NCBI GenBank assembly: GCA_032629725.1
Contig: JAFEVB010000036.1
Span: 1-64,000, forward strand
Length of the DNA: 64,000 nt
DNA from: Gremmenia infestans
Taxonomy: Eukaryota; Ascomycota; Leotiomycetes; Helotiales; Hamatocanthoscyphaceae
Direction: 5' to 3'
Shown: one piece after another, positions 35,044 to 47,454 of the stretch
Layout: every line of letters begins with the position of its first letter
Position numbering within the stretch: the first letter of the stretch is position 1
Notes under the pieces: model-generated
The model's database searches: none
What the model saw: the letters and a program-made list of their open reading frames with translations, nothing else
What the model was told of the DNA's origin: nothing
Position numbers and translations under genes: made by a program

Positions 35044-35608
35044 AGTGGAAGTTAGAAGTATATTAATGTGTGATGAGAGATAGTTAACGCATGATGAATG
35101 TAATAGAGATTGCTGTCAATTCCTACACCAAGAAATATTAATTTTTCACTCCACGTGAGACTTTCCGTGACTTCATACCCGATTAAGCGCATGCTTTACA
35201 ATTCCTTTTGTCTCATTGTATCTTGTAGCCCTAGGATCAAATAACCAAAAACATAGGTAGTACCAATTACGGGAGTATTACCTCCACCGTCTATCACTGA
35301 AGATGCCTGCAAAGAGACGTGAAAAAGCGCTGAAAAAGCAAGAATAAGAAAGTTCACGAGACAGGTGGAAGGAATAACTTGGTTCTATCCTGGGCTTTAA
35401 AAGATTTGAAGTTATCTGAAAAGACAAAAGGAAACCTGAAAGTCAAGCCTTGTTTGGGTTGAAGAAAAGAGAGAAAGTTGAGAGGGGGTCCAAGTCACGT
35501 GCTCAGGCGAGTGCCGCTAAAAACCATGCTAAACTCAGCGCGTCTCCTCCTCCACGTTCTCTATTTCCCCGGCTTCGGCGCCCTTCCTCGGCAGATGGTT
35601 ATTGAGAG
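35044..35608. other. Intergenic
   Basis: Two CACGTG cores (about 35153 and 35497), the second about 110 bp from the next ATG, could bind a bHLH factor (inference). Otherwise nothing recognised. Confidence 0.4.
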
Positions 35609-36073
35609 ATGGCTGTCTCTGCTCCCCCCAAAGGTCGAGCGCTGAGATCTTCAGAACTGTCAACTATACAACACCTCGCATTACCTCTCGCTCAAAGCCC
35701 CGCGGTGAGTCGTGGTGTTGAAAATCATGTCCTCATGCGCATTTTCCGTCCCCTAGAGCCTAAGGATGGCGCTCTTACGGATTCATGGCTAGCAAATATT
35801 CCGCACTTGAAAAGTATGACTTTGCTATGCGATCCTGGAAAAGTCGAGGACCGAGGTTATGGTAGTTTGGTTCTTTATGAGCCAGAAGATGTTCCACTAC
35901 CAACCATCTACTGTTGCAGACCATCTTATGTGGTAGAAAAGATCACCGAAAGAATTGAGTCTAGCTTGAACCTGAGAAAATCATGTGGCTCCAGCTCTCC
36001 CGAACAGGAAGCTCCATCTATCGAGTGTGCTGTCTTGTGTTGGTCGAAACGAGGCACACGAAAGGTGAGATGA
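35609..36073 (+). CDS. Hypothetical protein, 154 aa or first exon of a longer one
   Basis: A plus-strand frame with ordinary codon use and a good ATG context reads M-A-V-S-A-P-P-K-G-R-A-L-R-S-S-E-L. It includes H-L-K-S-M-T-L-L-C-D-P-G-K and P-L-P-T-I-Y-C-C-R-P-S-Y-V-V-E-K-I-T-E-R-I. It contains several Cys but no signal peptide or TM. A GTGAGA donor-like site sits just before the stop (36065), so coding may continue downstream towards 36.1 kb, but no exon can be fixed. The 3' side is convergent with the hydrolase gene. No family recognised. Confidence 0.45.
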   Translation: MAVSAPPKGRALRSSELSTIQHLALPLAQSPAVSRGVENHVLMRIFRPLEPKDGALTDSWLANIPHLKSMTLLCDPGKVEDRGYGSLVLYEPEDVPLPTIYCCRPSYVVEKITERIESSLNLRKSCGSSSPEQEAPSIECAVLCWSKRGTRKVR

Positions 36074-36171
36074 AGTGCGGCACTGCAGCCGTATCAAACA
36101 TTGGAACCTCGAGAGGCAAGTAATCCAGTCTACAGAGCATCCCACATAAGCTCTAGCTAGTTTCGTAAGAT

Positions 36172-37139
36172 TCATGTCTCCTTAGCATGGCTTCCTTGCC
36201 CCAGACTTCCTGCAACTGCAAGTAAGACTTTCTCAACCTTCTTCCAATCCTCATCCTCTGAGGCTTTATAAGCAATCATCTCGTTATGCGTCTTACTCAC
36301 GTGTATTACATCTTCTCTCCCCGGTTCAGGCCGATTCTATAGTTCGCATTAGCCTCTTCGTCCCGTTGGAACCAGCAAGATATAGGTACTCACCCGCTCA
36401 TCAACTCCTCCACTCGTCTCCAGGAACCACCACACCTTGAACCGCCCCTCTTCACACAGTTTTGCAAACCGACTCTGACTCTCTCCCAACCACCTAACCT
36501 CTCTCTGCATCTTCTTAATCTCCTCGCTCACGCCCACATGGTCATCCTCTGCCGCCGTCGCAAGCGCCATATTCTTCCACGGCGCACTATTCCTCGGAAC
36601 CCCAAAAAACAACACCGCTCTCGTCCTCTCCAAAAGCGCCTGATCCGAAAACAGAATCCCCTTTAGCAACGGCCCGCCGAAACTATGCGCCAGCCATACC
36701 AAATCCCCAGTTCCGTTTCCTGCGCTTCTCGACACCTGCTCAATAGCGAATCGCGCGATTCCTTCCGTCTCAATCCTATCTTCGTCTTCTTTGCTGTATC
36801 CGAAACTTAGCACTCGTATCTGAGTTGCTGGTTCGAAGATCCCCGGCAGCAGATCGCGCAGCCAGAAGCAGGATGTGTCTTCGTCTGTCCAGCATTCTGT
36901 CACGTGGCCGCCATGGCCGTGGATTGCGACGAGACTGACATGAACATTAGTTGCTAGTGTGTGAGGTATAGAAGATGCGATGCGATGTGCGTCGATGCTT
37001 ACGTGAGAGTGGGATTAGGAGACGAGTAGATTTCATGAAGTGCGAGATTGTTCTGAGTCTTTTCAGGTCCCAGGGGCTGAGATTCGGAGGGGTTTTTGTT
37101 GCGAGCTTTGGGGGTGAGGTGGTGTAGAAACTTCTTCAT
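36172..37139 (-). CDS. Alpha/beta hydrolase, SERAC1/lipase-like (GxSxG variant HSFGG)
   Basis: Exons 37139-37003, 36934-36394 and 36336-36172 encode 280 aa. The core reads L-V-A-I-H-G-H-G-G-H (oxyanion region), then W-L-R-D-L-L-P and R-V-L-S-F-G-Y. The nucleophile elbow is W-L-A-H-S-F-G-G-P-L-L-K-G with Ser after His, followed by V-L-F-F-G-V-P-R. This arrangement is that of the DUF676/SERAC1-type hydrolases often found in fungal NLR-like and stand-alone proteins. Exon 3 adds N-R-P-E-P-G-R-E-D-V-I-H-V-S-K-T-H-N-E-M-I, which supplies a candidate catalytic His (K-T-H). Probably an intracellular esterase; substrate unknown. The 5' end is basic. Confidence 0.8.
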
Positions 37140-38329
37140 GATTGTTGATGGAAGGTGCATGCAGATAGACAAGAGGTGCTAGAAAAAGGATGGGCTTGTG
37201 AAAGGTGGAAGGTGGGGGAGGGGATTCCTGTTTCATGGCACAAGCGAGCGAAGAAGGAAGGCCCGACTATTAGGCAGCAGCGTTGTTTGCGGCGCATTGT
37301 ACTGTTAACATTGCCCTGGGTATGTCATATCGCACACGCACCATTCTATAACAGTAACAGTAACAGTGACAGTTAAATTAAAGAAAGCAGATAAGAAGAT
37401 TTTGACGTGTCGACGAGCACTGGACACCACCTTGTTTGAGCTGCCATATAGAGAAGCGGTTCGTGCAAACGCGGCAACGAGAACTAGAGAAAGAGGTACG
37501 ATCATGAAAAGGCTTTCTTCAAAAAATAAAGGAAAGTCATACGACCTCGAGCGGGACGGCCCGAAAGCTTCCAGCTGGGAGTGATGTATAGAAATATTCA
37601 TGATGGGGTAGATAGTCATTTGCTTGAAAGTAAACAATGAAGTGTTAGTTCAAAGTAGAGCAGCGACGGGAATCGAGGTAATTGGGATGTGCTTTTGACG
37701 ATCGCGGTTGTTGATGCCTGGACTTCGTCTTCTATCTATATCGTAATTGTGCTCAAGGTAGGGGATCGTTGGAGCCTGCCCCATCTGCGATCCAGGTGCA
37801 GGTGCCGGGTGCTGGGTGCCTAGACCACTTGGTTCGGCGAGAAGATGTTTGGATCATCAGGATTCACGGAATGACACGGCTCGTGAACTTCAAGAAACCA
37901 AATTCAGACTATAACAACATACAGAGCAGAAAGAGAAGAGAAGCAGGAACTTCTGACAACAGAGGTGCGCGTTATGCTACAAGAAGGCATAACGTGAACG
38001 TAAGTAGATTATATCTCGGCCCCCAACTTGCGTTTCTGCGACGGGATGAAATAGCGTAGATCACAGACAACCACTTGGAGGAGGATTCTCAAATCAATTC
38101 AACACTTAGTAGAACGGTGAGAGTTTGTAAGCGGAGTGTAAATTTGTTATAAAGAAAGATTGAACAAGAGTTGAAGACAATGACTAGTTTTCCTAGCGCA
38201 GCTACCTTTTCACGTGACCCTCTTATCTCTCGTGATATTTGTTTGTGAGACGCACCTTTACCTTCTTTGATATGACCCATCTTGCGCTGTCCTGCTCTCA
38301 ATGTCAGTGGACTGATTTGAACCATCTCT
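37140..38329. other. Intergenic
   Basis: 1.19 kb between divergent hydrolase and regulator genes. A short repeat (AACAGTAACAGTAACAGTGACAGT) lies at about 37350-37374. Frames at 37366 and 37769 have no family or splice support. Confidence 0.5.
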
Positions 38330-40635
38330 ATGCCTTCAAATCCGCCGTCAGAAGGAAATCAGAATGCCTCCTCGGCGCCTAAAATTCCAGCAAATGGATG
38401 GACGAGGAAAGACCGCCCCTGCGACGCGTGTAGGAGACGCAAAAGTAGATGTATAATGCCCCAGGACTCGGGAACTTGTATACTATGTCAGTCTCGCGCA
38501 GAGCAATGTACTTTTGTTCAAAGTCCTCAGAGAAGAAAGAGGCGGAAACTTGACGAGGATGAAAAAAATGCGGATGGGATGAAATTAGGGTATGATCAGA
38601 CATGTACACGATGGACTTTACGGCTGACTATTTGATATAGACCTCTAGAGGCGGAGAGAAGCAGTAGGGCTCTGACTCATCTGAAACTTCCTGGCTGACC
38701 TCTAAGATATCCACGCCAAACCTCCAATCAACGATTACAGAGCCCTGCCTGGCCCTTCGCTCTTGAAGCAAACACTGGGCCTCCAGAACCGGCAGCATGG
38801 CCAATATCTTGGTCAAACTACTGAGTATGATACTCGTCTCATCAACCTATCGCCATTCAATGGACGAGGAGAGTACGTCAGCATGCCAGGAACACTTCGA
38901 CGTGTCAGTCCAAAGACTCACTTCATCATGAAATCCGAAAGTCAAGCAGAAGTGGATGACGAGCTCGCGAATCTTGATCTCGTAGAAAGCATCGTTCAGC
39001 CACACGGCCAGGCTCTAGTCAACTTGTACTTTCGGATTGTCCACCCAAGTTTCCCAATCATGCATAAGAAAGTGTTCCTTGAGAAATATGATCGAACGTA
39101 TCGGGAGTTTACGCCACCTGTCTTAGCTGCCGTCTATATATTAGCGCTGAATTGGTGGTCTTATAGTCCCGATCTTGTTAACCTTCCCAAGCCAGATGTC
39201 ATGAAGTTGCAGAAACTCGCTCCCAAGATGATGAGTGATGTCCTGAATCGACCAAAGCTTTCAACTGTGCAAGCCGGATTGTTGCTTCTTCAGCGTCCTG
39301 ATGGTGACTCATGGGCTCTCACAGGTCAACTTATCGCCGTGGCACAGAATTTAGGACTTCACCTTGACTGCTCCGGATGGAAGATTCCCGAATGGGAGAG
39401 GAGTTTAAGAAAACGACTAGCCTGGGCACTTTACATGCAAGATAGGTGGGGAGCATTGGTCCATGGTCGACCGCTACTGATCCACGAGGACAATTGGTCT
39501 GTGAAGCCGCTTGAGGATAGAGATTTCCCTGAGACTTCCGAAGATGACGATGAGGAAGAAGGAAGTTCAGAGATCGAGAAGGGGAGACTGACGTTCGTCC
39601 ATATGATTTCTCTGACTAAAATTCTAACCAGTATTTTGAGAACATTCTTCTCTTTACGCTCCATGGCTTCCTTGGAGAGTGAGCGTGAAAATGCAACCAC
39701 GGTAACATTGGAAAAGGCAAAGCCAATCCAGCTGAGATTGAAGGATTGGTATTCGAAACTGCCTCCAAGTCTGGCAGTAGGGGACACGAAAGCAAGAAAA
39801 CTTTCTTCAACTGGTAAGCATCTCAATTGACTAATGTTCTGGGTATTAACCAAGCCAAGGATCATTGCACCTTGCATACTTTGCGGCAGAAGTGACCCTT
39901 CACCGAGCGATAATCCGCTTTGACACTAGCAACACTAACGATCATATCCGGTCCATCACTCGAGCTGCAGCAAAGATGCGCTTCATTTCTGCCATCGACC
40001 TCGTCAATAACCTTGAGCCCGCACACCTCCAGAGCTTCTGGTACTTCGCTTCTAAAGTCAACCTCGCAATTATCGCGACATTCGGGAGTCTGCTGTGGGC
40101 TACAAGCCAAAGCACAGACGAAGCTGATTTTTACCGATCTAAGCTCGCAGAATATCGGTGGACATTGAGAGTGAGCAGTAAGGGTGCCGAGTTCATGAAA
40201 TTTACAGTTGGGATGCTAGATGCCAGCACAGTCTTTATGAAAGACGGTAGCAAGATCGCGACGCCGAAGACCATAAAACCCAATACTCCTCAAGATAAAA
40301 AAGAGGAGCAACTCATTCCATCAATGGATACGAGCCAACAAACGCCGGATCTTACAGCTACTGCGTTGAATGAAGTGTCTCCGAGCGCTGGATACTCGAC
40401 CGAATCTGCAGGTGTCTACGAAGCCGATTTTGACGCCTCTACTCTCGCGCAAGATATCCGACCAACGTGGTCAGATTTTGCAGAGAACGTGAACTTCACA
40501 GCTGGGGATATACAGGATTGGAATCTGGATCAATTGTACAACTTTGAGGATGTGCAAGGGGTTGATCCGCTGCTTGCGAATCGGAGGTTCATTCAGGAGT
40601 ATGATGAGAGGGGAAACAACTTTGCTGGTTTCTGA
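38330..40635 (+). CDS. Zn2Cys6 transcription factor, Dal81/TamA-like
   Basis: Proposed exons 38330-38589, 38641-38663, 38707-39813 and 39860-40635 give 721 aa; the tiny second exon is the least certain part. Residues about 19-55 form a Zn2Cys6 cluster, C-D-A-C-R-R-R-K-S-R-C followed by C-x2-C and C, flanked by I-P-A-N-G-W-T-R-K-D-R-P and F-V-Q-S-P-Q-R-R-K-R-R. This flank is characteristic of Dal81/TamA coactivators. Next come L-P-G-P-S-L-L-K-Q-T-L-G-L-Q-N-R and the fungal-specific regulatory domain (L-V-N-L-Y-F-R-I-V-H-P-S-F-P-I, L-L-L-L-Q-R, A-L-Y-M-Q-D-R-W). An acidic E/D stretch lies near residue 330. Dal81/TamA works with other activators on GABA, urea or amino-acid use; that role is inferred. 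Confidence 0.85.
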
Positions 40636-40858
40636 GCTCATCTGAAACACTGCGGTCAAGACACATGTTTTGTTTCCCCAGCCAACTTGAGTCACTCGAG
40701 TGAATTAGTCCCAAGTCCTATGAGGCCTGAAATAGAGACATGTGTGGAAGGGATATAATGGAGAATAATAGAAAGAACAAATTCAAAGCTGGCCGTTTGT
40801 CCAACTTGTGAATTCGATGAAGCAAAATACGCGCATCAGTATCTCGTCGCATTTCAAT

Positions 40859-42054
40859 TCAGCTCTCTAAACTTTTCATGACCTTTTCCACGTCGACCCA
40901 AAATCCGTGTTTAAGTCTAAAAGAGAGACCGTACATCAAAACCCGTATGTGCTGCCGGAAAATGGCCTTCCAAGACTCCCGAGAGTGGCGTAACTTCTCA
41001 TCCTTATCATAACTTTTGCACACTTCCAAAAACTTCTTGGGGTCATCAGTTATCACGCCATCAACGTCTTGCCTGATGCTCCATTTCATCCACGATTCCT
41101 CATTCACCGTCCATAGCAGTATCGAGCGGTCAGCCTTCTTCTTCTTGACTTCCCGAAGTAAAGAATTTCCACGTGGCCCCACTATCAACATTTGAAACAT
41201 ATTAATACCAACGCCAGGAACCTTGAGGAACTGCCGCGCATAATCGGCGCTGAATCCGTTGTGCGTTATGGGATATCCCGGTAGATATTTCATGCAGAGG
41301 GGGAGGTATTTCGCCTGTCGATATTAGATGAGAAGAAACGTAGGTAGGGTATAGAAACTTACCGCCCAGCATCCCACCAATATGCGTTCATTCCAAGGGC
41401 GTGATGACTTGACGTCTGCCAAAGTAGCTGCAACCAACCTGAAAAGATCATCGGCGTAATTATCAACCTTGGTCTGCGCGGTTTTGTTGCCCATTATGAC
41501 TTCCATCAGGCTCGGCAACAGAATCTTGACGTCTAGCAGTATCCAAATGTCTTCAAGACCTGGCGTTGTTAAATACTCTAGAAGATCTATCAATCTAGGC
41601 ATTGGTTGGTGTGGTGTTTTCAAGGTGCGCAGTGTCTTGATATAATCCCAGTTGCAGTCTATAAGCTTCTCATCTTTTCCAAAACACCGTTTGAGAGTAG
41701 CATCCTGGATTTAGTAAGCTCTGCTCGGATTTTGGCCCAGTTCGATGGAGAGGTTGGAATCTTACGTGGGAAAGAAGAACCACGCCGTCTTTGGACAGAT
41801 GTAGATCGGTCTCGATGCCGTGCGCCCCTATTTCTACTGCTCCCTGAAACGCGCTCATTGTATTTTCTGGGTTTGTGGCTTTGTATCCTCGGTGGGCAAT
41901 AGTTTGGGGACGTCTCCCTTGCGGGGTATCTTTTGCAAATGTAAAAGAAGCTTGGACATTTGTTAGTTGGACTGGAAGGAGCAATCGCGGCCTTTAGAGA
42001 CATACACAATGGAGTTTCCATCTTCCTCTCTAACAAGGGTACAGATGCAGCCAT
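40859..42054 (-). CDS. Glycerophosphodiester phosphodiesterase (GDPD)
   Basis: Exons 42054-42006, 41950-41766, 41704-41363 and 41314-40859 encode 343 aa. The catalytic start is T-I-A-H-R-G-Y-K-A-T-N-P-E-N-T, then G-A-H-G-I-E-T-D-L-H-L-S-K-D-G-V-V-L-L-S-H-D, which contain the conserved His, Arg, Glu, Asp and second His. The protein continues I-W-I-L-L-D-V-K, then L-L-W-T-V-N-E-E-S-W-M-K-W and D-G-V-I-T-D-D-P near the end, as in family members. The first exon (GTATGT donor, CCAACTAAC branch) is needed to supply an ATG in frame. It hydrolyses glycerophosphodiesters to glycerol-3-phosphate. A hydrophobic stretch near the C-terminus (Y-G-L-S-F-R-L) is weak, so a membrane link is uncertain. Confidence 0.9.
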
Positions 42055-42513
42055 TTTCACGGTATTGTACGTGTGTTATGGCACTTGACTTCTGAGTTGA
42101 CTTGGGAGGCTCAAAAGACAAGCTTAGATAGTTGTGTTAGACGATGGTAGTTGGAAATACGTAGATATCTAAAAGGTGGAAACAAAGCTTGGACCCGGGA
42201 ACAACGGGAGATAACGGGTGTGGCTGCAGTAAGTCGGCCCCACCTATAAGTACGGAGTATATATTACTACGCATGCAGCGCACCGGCGTTAGATGTTACA
42301 TCCGCTGCAAGACTTAGGTAGCTGCGACATCAAAAACACAATTATCAACCAATTCGCCTTAATTCTAGTATAAAAGCGCGGTATCTGATTTAGCCAATTA
42401 TATGCTATTGATATAACCGGGAAATCAGTGATACTAGCGGGGGAGTCAGCTTATGTAAGACGCTCCAGTATCTCAACTTCAACTTTCAAGTCACGAGAAA
42501 CTGCTACCGTCCC
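42055..42513. other. Divergent promoter interval
   Basis: 458 bp between the GDPD and FMP30-like starts; includes a TACGGAGTA palindrome copy at 42251-42259. Both neighbours act on glycerophospholipid derivatives, so shared control is an attractive inference. Confidence 0.4.
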
Positions 42514-44009
42514 ATGCAAACTATCCTCCGACCATTCTTCTCAAGCCACCGCTCGCTCGCCTGTGCTCGACGTTTTCCCAAAGCCGAGACACCAAGTTAT
42601 CGAGCCATGAGTTCAGGTAGTGGAGGTGTTGCCGCCGCCCAATATGCCGTGACTGTTACTGCGCCAGCCGCGTTGGGTGCGGTGCCGGATAATGTGAATG
42701 AGAAGAGCCATTGGTTGAGAGTTGAGGAAGGCAAAGGGGAACTGAAGGGTTTTGTAAATCCATGGGAGAGTTCTCATGATTTCTCTTTCCCCGAAATATT
42801 CAAGGCTATGGTCCAGTGAGTGCTTCTCTGGCTCCATTTCCACCAACTACAGGGCTCTACTTTCCTAGCAGTGTTGGGCAGCGGTGTTAGAGGCAAGGAT
42901 CCGAATGACTGATGTGAACTTTGCAGTCACAAGTTCTTCTCTGGGAACAGCCAGAGGCCTGATACCACACCACCAACGGTCTCTGTCATCAAACCCAAGT
43001 TTCTCCCATCTAGAACAAGCTCGCAAGCTCTGCGTGCAATATGGTTAGGACATGCATGCTACTACATTGAGTTTCCCACTGGCCTACGGGTTCTATTTGA
43101 TCCCGTATTTGAAGACCGCTGTTCGCCGTTCTCCTGGCTAGGCCACAAGAGATTCACCCCGAAACCCTGTGACATCTCTGATATCCCAATTATTGATTGT
43201 GTAAGTCATCATTCCAGTCTTATTTTGTCTATCCTGGTAGCTGATACGTACTTCGTGGGTAGGTTATCATAAGCCACTCTCACTACGACCATCTTTCTCA
43301 CCCCACCATCGTCGAAATTCAAAAACGTCACCCTTCAGTCCAGTTCTGTGTCCCAAAGGGACTCAAAAGATGGTTTGCAGATTGCGGCATCAAGAATGCT
43401 GTCGAGCTCGACTGGTGGGAGGACGTTGACCTCACCTTGTCCAAAACAGGAGGCGAGAAACCTTCGTCAAGTTCCTCGATGTCTGGTCCATCAAAAGATG
43501 ATATTACGGCGAGGATTTCTTGCCTTCCTTGCCAACATACATCTGCGCGTACTCCTTTTGATAAATCAACTACATTGTGGGCTTCTTGGTCGGTTTCTTC
43601 GGGTGGCAAGTCTGTGTACTTTGCTGGTGACACCGGCTATCGCGCCGTTCCACACCTGCCTAAAGAAGTCGACGATTGGGGCTCAGATTTTGCTCATCTG
43701 CCCGTCTGTCCTGCTTTCAAACAAATTGGCGAACTTCGGGGTCCCTTTGACCTTGGATTAATTCCGATCGGAGCATATAAGCCAAGGCATGTTTTAAGTC
43801 CCGTGCATTCGAATCCGTATGATTCTGTTGAGATTTTCAAGGATACCAGGTGTAAAAAAGCCATAGCAATACACTGGGGGACGTGGGCGGTGGCCGAAGA
43901 GAGCGTGCTGGAGCCGCCACAATTGCTCAAGAAAGCGATGGCCAAGAGTGGACTTCCTGAGACTGGAGTTTTTGATATTTGTGATATTGGGGAAAATAGG
44001 GAGTTTTGA
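42514..44009 (+). CDS. FMP30/NAPE-PLD-like metallo-beta-lactamase hydrolase
   Basis: Exons 42514-42815, 42927-43200 and 43263-44009 give 440 aa. The N-terminus (M-Q-T-I-L-R-P-F-F-S-S-H-R-S-L-A-C-A-R-R-F) is basic and amphipathic, like a mitochondrial presequence. The metallo-hydrolase core has W-L-G-H-A-C-Y-Y-I, L-F-D-P-V-F, the zinc motif S-H-S-H-Y-D-H-L, F-A-G-D-T-G-Y, and the later P-V-H-S-N-P-Y-D and A-I-H-W-G-T-W. This order matches N-acyl-phosphatidylethanolamine phospholipase D and yeast Fmp30. It would release N-acylethanolamine from N-acyl-PE, probably at the mitochondrial inner membrane. All visible zinc ligands are present. It is divergent from a GDPD gene. Confidence 0.92.
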
Positions 44010-44563
44010 TATTTTGGAGTGGAGTTGTGGGCTCTTGTGCTATCGTGATGGAGTACTGGCTTGCTTCGAATAGTGTGGAACCGTTAGGCTGATCCCATGC
44101 TCTCTGTCTGCAACCGGGGGATATTACTGACGCCAACGCAAGATGGTTGTATACCAATAGATTGTTCAGTGTGGATAGTATGTGTATATGCTTTCGACCC
44201 TACTTCTATAAGTGAAGTGATCGTGTAAGACTTGAAGACTCTGGTAATGATACAGCGATACCGCGTATTATAGCATTGCTACTTGCCTTCCGCGGGAAGA
44301 GCGAATCCTGAATTCATACATGTAGAGGCAATGATCCCCCTTAAACCCTCAGCTAATTCCCAGGACTCCTTCGTGTGACCCATTAAATCATTCATACCAG
44401 CTCTAAAAAGCACCATATCCCCCTCCATAAACGCCTCTAGTACCCAACAAAGCCCCCTAAAACAACAAGCGGCTGTATAGCTAGGGACCCTTCCAGCGCA
44501 GCACAGCGCCGACGAATCTCGAAAAAGAAAGAACAGGATTCAAAAGACGACGAGCATAGACCA
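44010..44563. other. Intergenic, convergent 3' flanks
   Basis: Nothing recognised between the FMP30-like and rhodopsin-domain genes. Confidence 0.5.
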
Positions 44564-45744
44564 CTAGACCGCGTGGATTTGAGATGAAGATGTCTTTCGT
44601 GAACTCGATTCATCGAGTTCCACCCAATCATTAGTATGCGGCTTCCAAATCCTTCCTACTGAAATCGGATCTGTGTCCATTTTGCCGGATGGGGGATGCG
44701 ATCCGGCTTTACTACCCTTACTTCGAGTCCTGCTCCTAGTGAATACCGAACTGGTAAACGACCGCATCTGCGCAAAGAATCCAAGCTCGGGTATTAAGGG
44801 TTTGTAAACAGGCGCACAGCAGCATATCACGCTGCAGGTCTGTTGAACAGTTGCCCAGATGGGATCGAGAACTTCGACTTTTGATTTGCTGGTAGCGCTG
44901 AAGCCATAGCCGATCTTGACGAAACCGAGAATGCCGGCTCTGTTAAATTGATTAGCGATTGCCTCGATATGGAGTAACTTGTACTTACAGTCCACCCACG
45001 ATGAATATGGCAAACAACTTTATTTTTACTGTTGTCTTCACCTTCAACGACTGTACCATCCAAATCGCCAGACCGATAAGGGCAAAATCCACTAGGGAAT
45101 TAGGTGTTTCGCCCGCGGCAAGAAAATCTTCACTGTTGATGCAGTGACCTTTGAGTTTGGGCTCCCAGAGTTTTCGTGCTGGTAGGCATTCCATCCAGTG
45201 TACCATATAAGTAGAAATAGACCAAGCTACCTGGATGATTCCCAAGATCCAGACGCAGAAAATGAATGACCGTTTGACATGAAATATACGGTAGTACAGG
45301 AAAAGAAGACTGAGTTTTGCAAAAAGCTGTTGCATGCAAAACTGTGGCCCCATAGAGTACCCGGCCTAGTATAGACAAGTAATTAGCAAGAAGCCTTTAC
45401 CGATTCGTAACAAATTATTACCTTTTTAATATGTACGACTTCCTCTTTTGTCCATTTAGTATTGCCGTTCATTACTGACAAGACTAGATAAAAAGCATCG
45501 TTAGCACAATTAATATGCACGACAAGATTTATAACACCAACTTACGGAACAAAAGCGGTATCACGTATAAGATAAAGAAGAAAGTAGCCAAGACGGCGAA
45601 CCAGTCTTCCCAGCTAGGCTTGCGATTGGCACGGCGCACAGCTACAAAACGGAGCGCAGTCGCTGTAATAGCCAGCACCACCCCAACAATAGCCAGAATA
45701 AAGCATGTTTCCTGCAATGAGTTGTTCGAGATATCAAACCCCAT
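44564..45744 (-). CDS. Fungal rhodopsin-domain integral membrane protein
   Basis: Exons 45744-45546, 45483-45422, 45365-44989 and 44939-44564 encode 337 aa. The start M-G-F-D-I-S-N-N-S-L-Q-E-T leads to a first TM (C-F-I-L-A-I-V-G-V-V-L-A-I-T-A-T-A-L-R-F) then W-E-D-W-F-A-V-L-A. Later come L-F-A-K-L-S-L-L-F-L-Y-Y-R-I-F, the hallmark of the fungal-specific rhodopsin/PTH11-like group, and I-S-T-Y-M-V-H-W-M-E-C-L-P. About seven TM segments fit but some are short. The C-terminal cytosolic tail is basic and Ser-rich. Function is unknown in most members; some relatives sense surfaces. There is no CFEM domain. Exon 2 is only 62 nt; total length is divisible by three with that splice model. Confidence 0.85.
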
Positions 45745-47454
45745 ATCGACTGACCATCAAATGGCAGTAAAGTACTTCTCAAAGGCGGTAATCTCGCGAT
45801 TGCTGGTGGCAAGACAGGCTGGCGAACGCGTTTGGTACTCTCCACCGAAACATCAGTAGGGCGCAAAGCTTATATGCGAAGTTGCTAAGCCTCAATCAAA
45901 AAAATTCCAGGAATTCGTTGTCGGGTCGAGGAAGGGGCCGCATTCGAAAAGGAGAATGGTTAGATTGGAGGCTCATGTGCAGCGTCCGGGTTCTTCATCT
46001 GTAGATATATTGAGAATCTACGTCTATAAATTAAATTTCCGAGGGAAGAGTGAGGGCCAAGAAGAAGCGTAGTACCTAAATTTACCCTGACATCCTTGAG
46101 CAATCATGTGAGCCGGCACTGGGGGTTATGCTTGGCTATCTCATCCAGCGGAGTCCCCAATCAGAAGGGATTATCCAATACAGGGGACCACGACCGAGCT
46201 GGCGACTCAGAGTATGCACTAAACCACTATTATGCAATTGTTCCTACCCTTGAGATTGCGCACCAGACATGCCACGTTTTACAAAAATACCTTTAAATCA
46301 AATACCGGATCCTTTGGGGGCGTTTTGAAAAGGCTGCCTACTTCATCCAGCAACTCAACCGTTCTGAAAATAACCACACGCGAAATAAGTCCGAAGATCC
46401 CTCCTAGCAAGATTAATATAGTACTAGGTACACCCCGCTACCTGTTTAGGGGGAGATATGGGCAATCAAACTTTCGGTATCGATTATCCCCCACACCACA
46501 AAGCGCGGAAGATAAGTAGTACTGTATTGCAACAACCGTTTTAGGCATGTCCTCCGCATGCGCGTAATGCACACATTGCTAAGCCTTTCCGAATGGGACT
46601 ACCAGGTGTAGATCTGATATGGTCTGCAGGAATCGAATCGCATAGGAACAAATGCCGTAAACAAGCTTTCCCAAGCTTTCCCAAGCTTTGACTATGGACG
46701 GCAGGAGGTGCAGGCGCCCCTTTGCGCCCCTTTTCCTTCCCGCGGTAATGCGGAGGTAAGGTCTTGATTGGTTGCAGCCTCGCTAATGGTAAATCATTAC
46801 TATCTATGTAAAATACTAAGTATACTCCTGTAGGAGTTGAAGCTGTAAACTAATAGCTTATAAATAGGATATTAGATATAAATATACTTTCTACTATGAA
46901 TATGTCTTCTAAAGCTTTGAATAAACCCTATTTTAAAATAGAATAAACATGTTAATCCATATAAAAAGAATATAAATAATATTCGCTAGATTCTCTCACA
47001 AAGTACGCGTACGAATTGTTCTAGTCGACTCGGTTAGTTATGATTGGTCGGCTCGGTAAGCAACTACCTCCCCTCCAGACACTAAACAGAACTGATTTAT
47101 GCCCCTCCATTGTCGTCCCACCCCTCGGGCCACTGCCCCACCTTTCAGGGTATATGTGGACCGGAAACCTATAATTTGCGTGCCGACGTCGTCAACGGCG
47201 GATATCAGGTAATAATGTGAGTAAAACGATACTACTCTTTGAGCATGGAAAGACATGTGACAAAAGGTGATGAAATGTATGGTTCGCGTGGCTCGCGGAG
47301 GTTAATGCTATATTTGGGGCTATACATAGTGACTTTTCCTTTTTTCAGCTTGGAAATGAAAGACTAGGGAAGCGAGACGTTGATAACTGCAGCGGACACT
47401 TAGCAAAATAGCCGCCTGCAATTGGGATCTAACGCCCTCTTTACGTATATCCTC
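45745..47454. other. Intergenic, includes AT-rich island
   Basis: 1.7 kb without a supported gene. 46,800-47,000 is strongly AT-rich. TTCCCAAGCTTTCCCAAGCTTT is a direct duplication near 46,668-46,690. Could be decayed mobile DNA, but no end structure is visible. Confidence 0.5.

Noticed and set aside
46668..46690. Duplicate CCCAAGCTTT as a transposon end
   Set aside because: Only a short direct duplication; no inverted terminal repeat or target duplication found.
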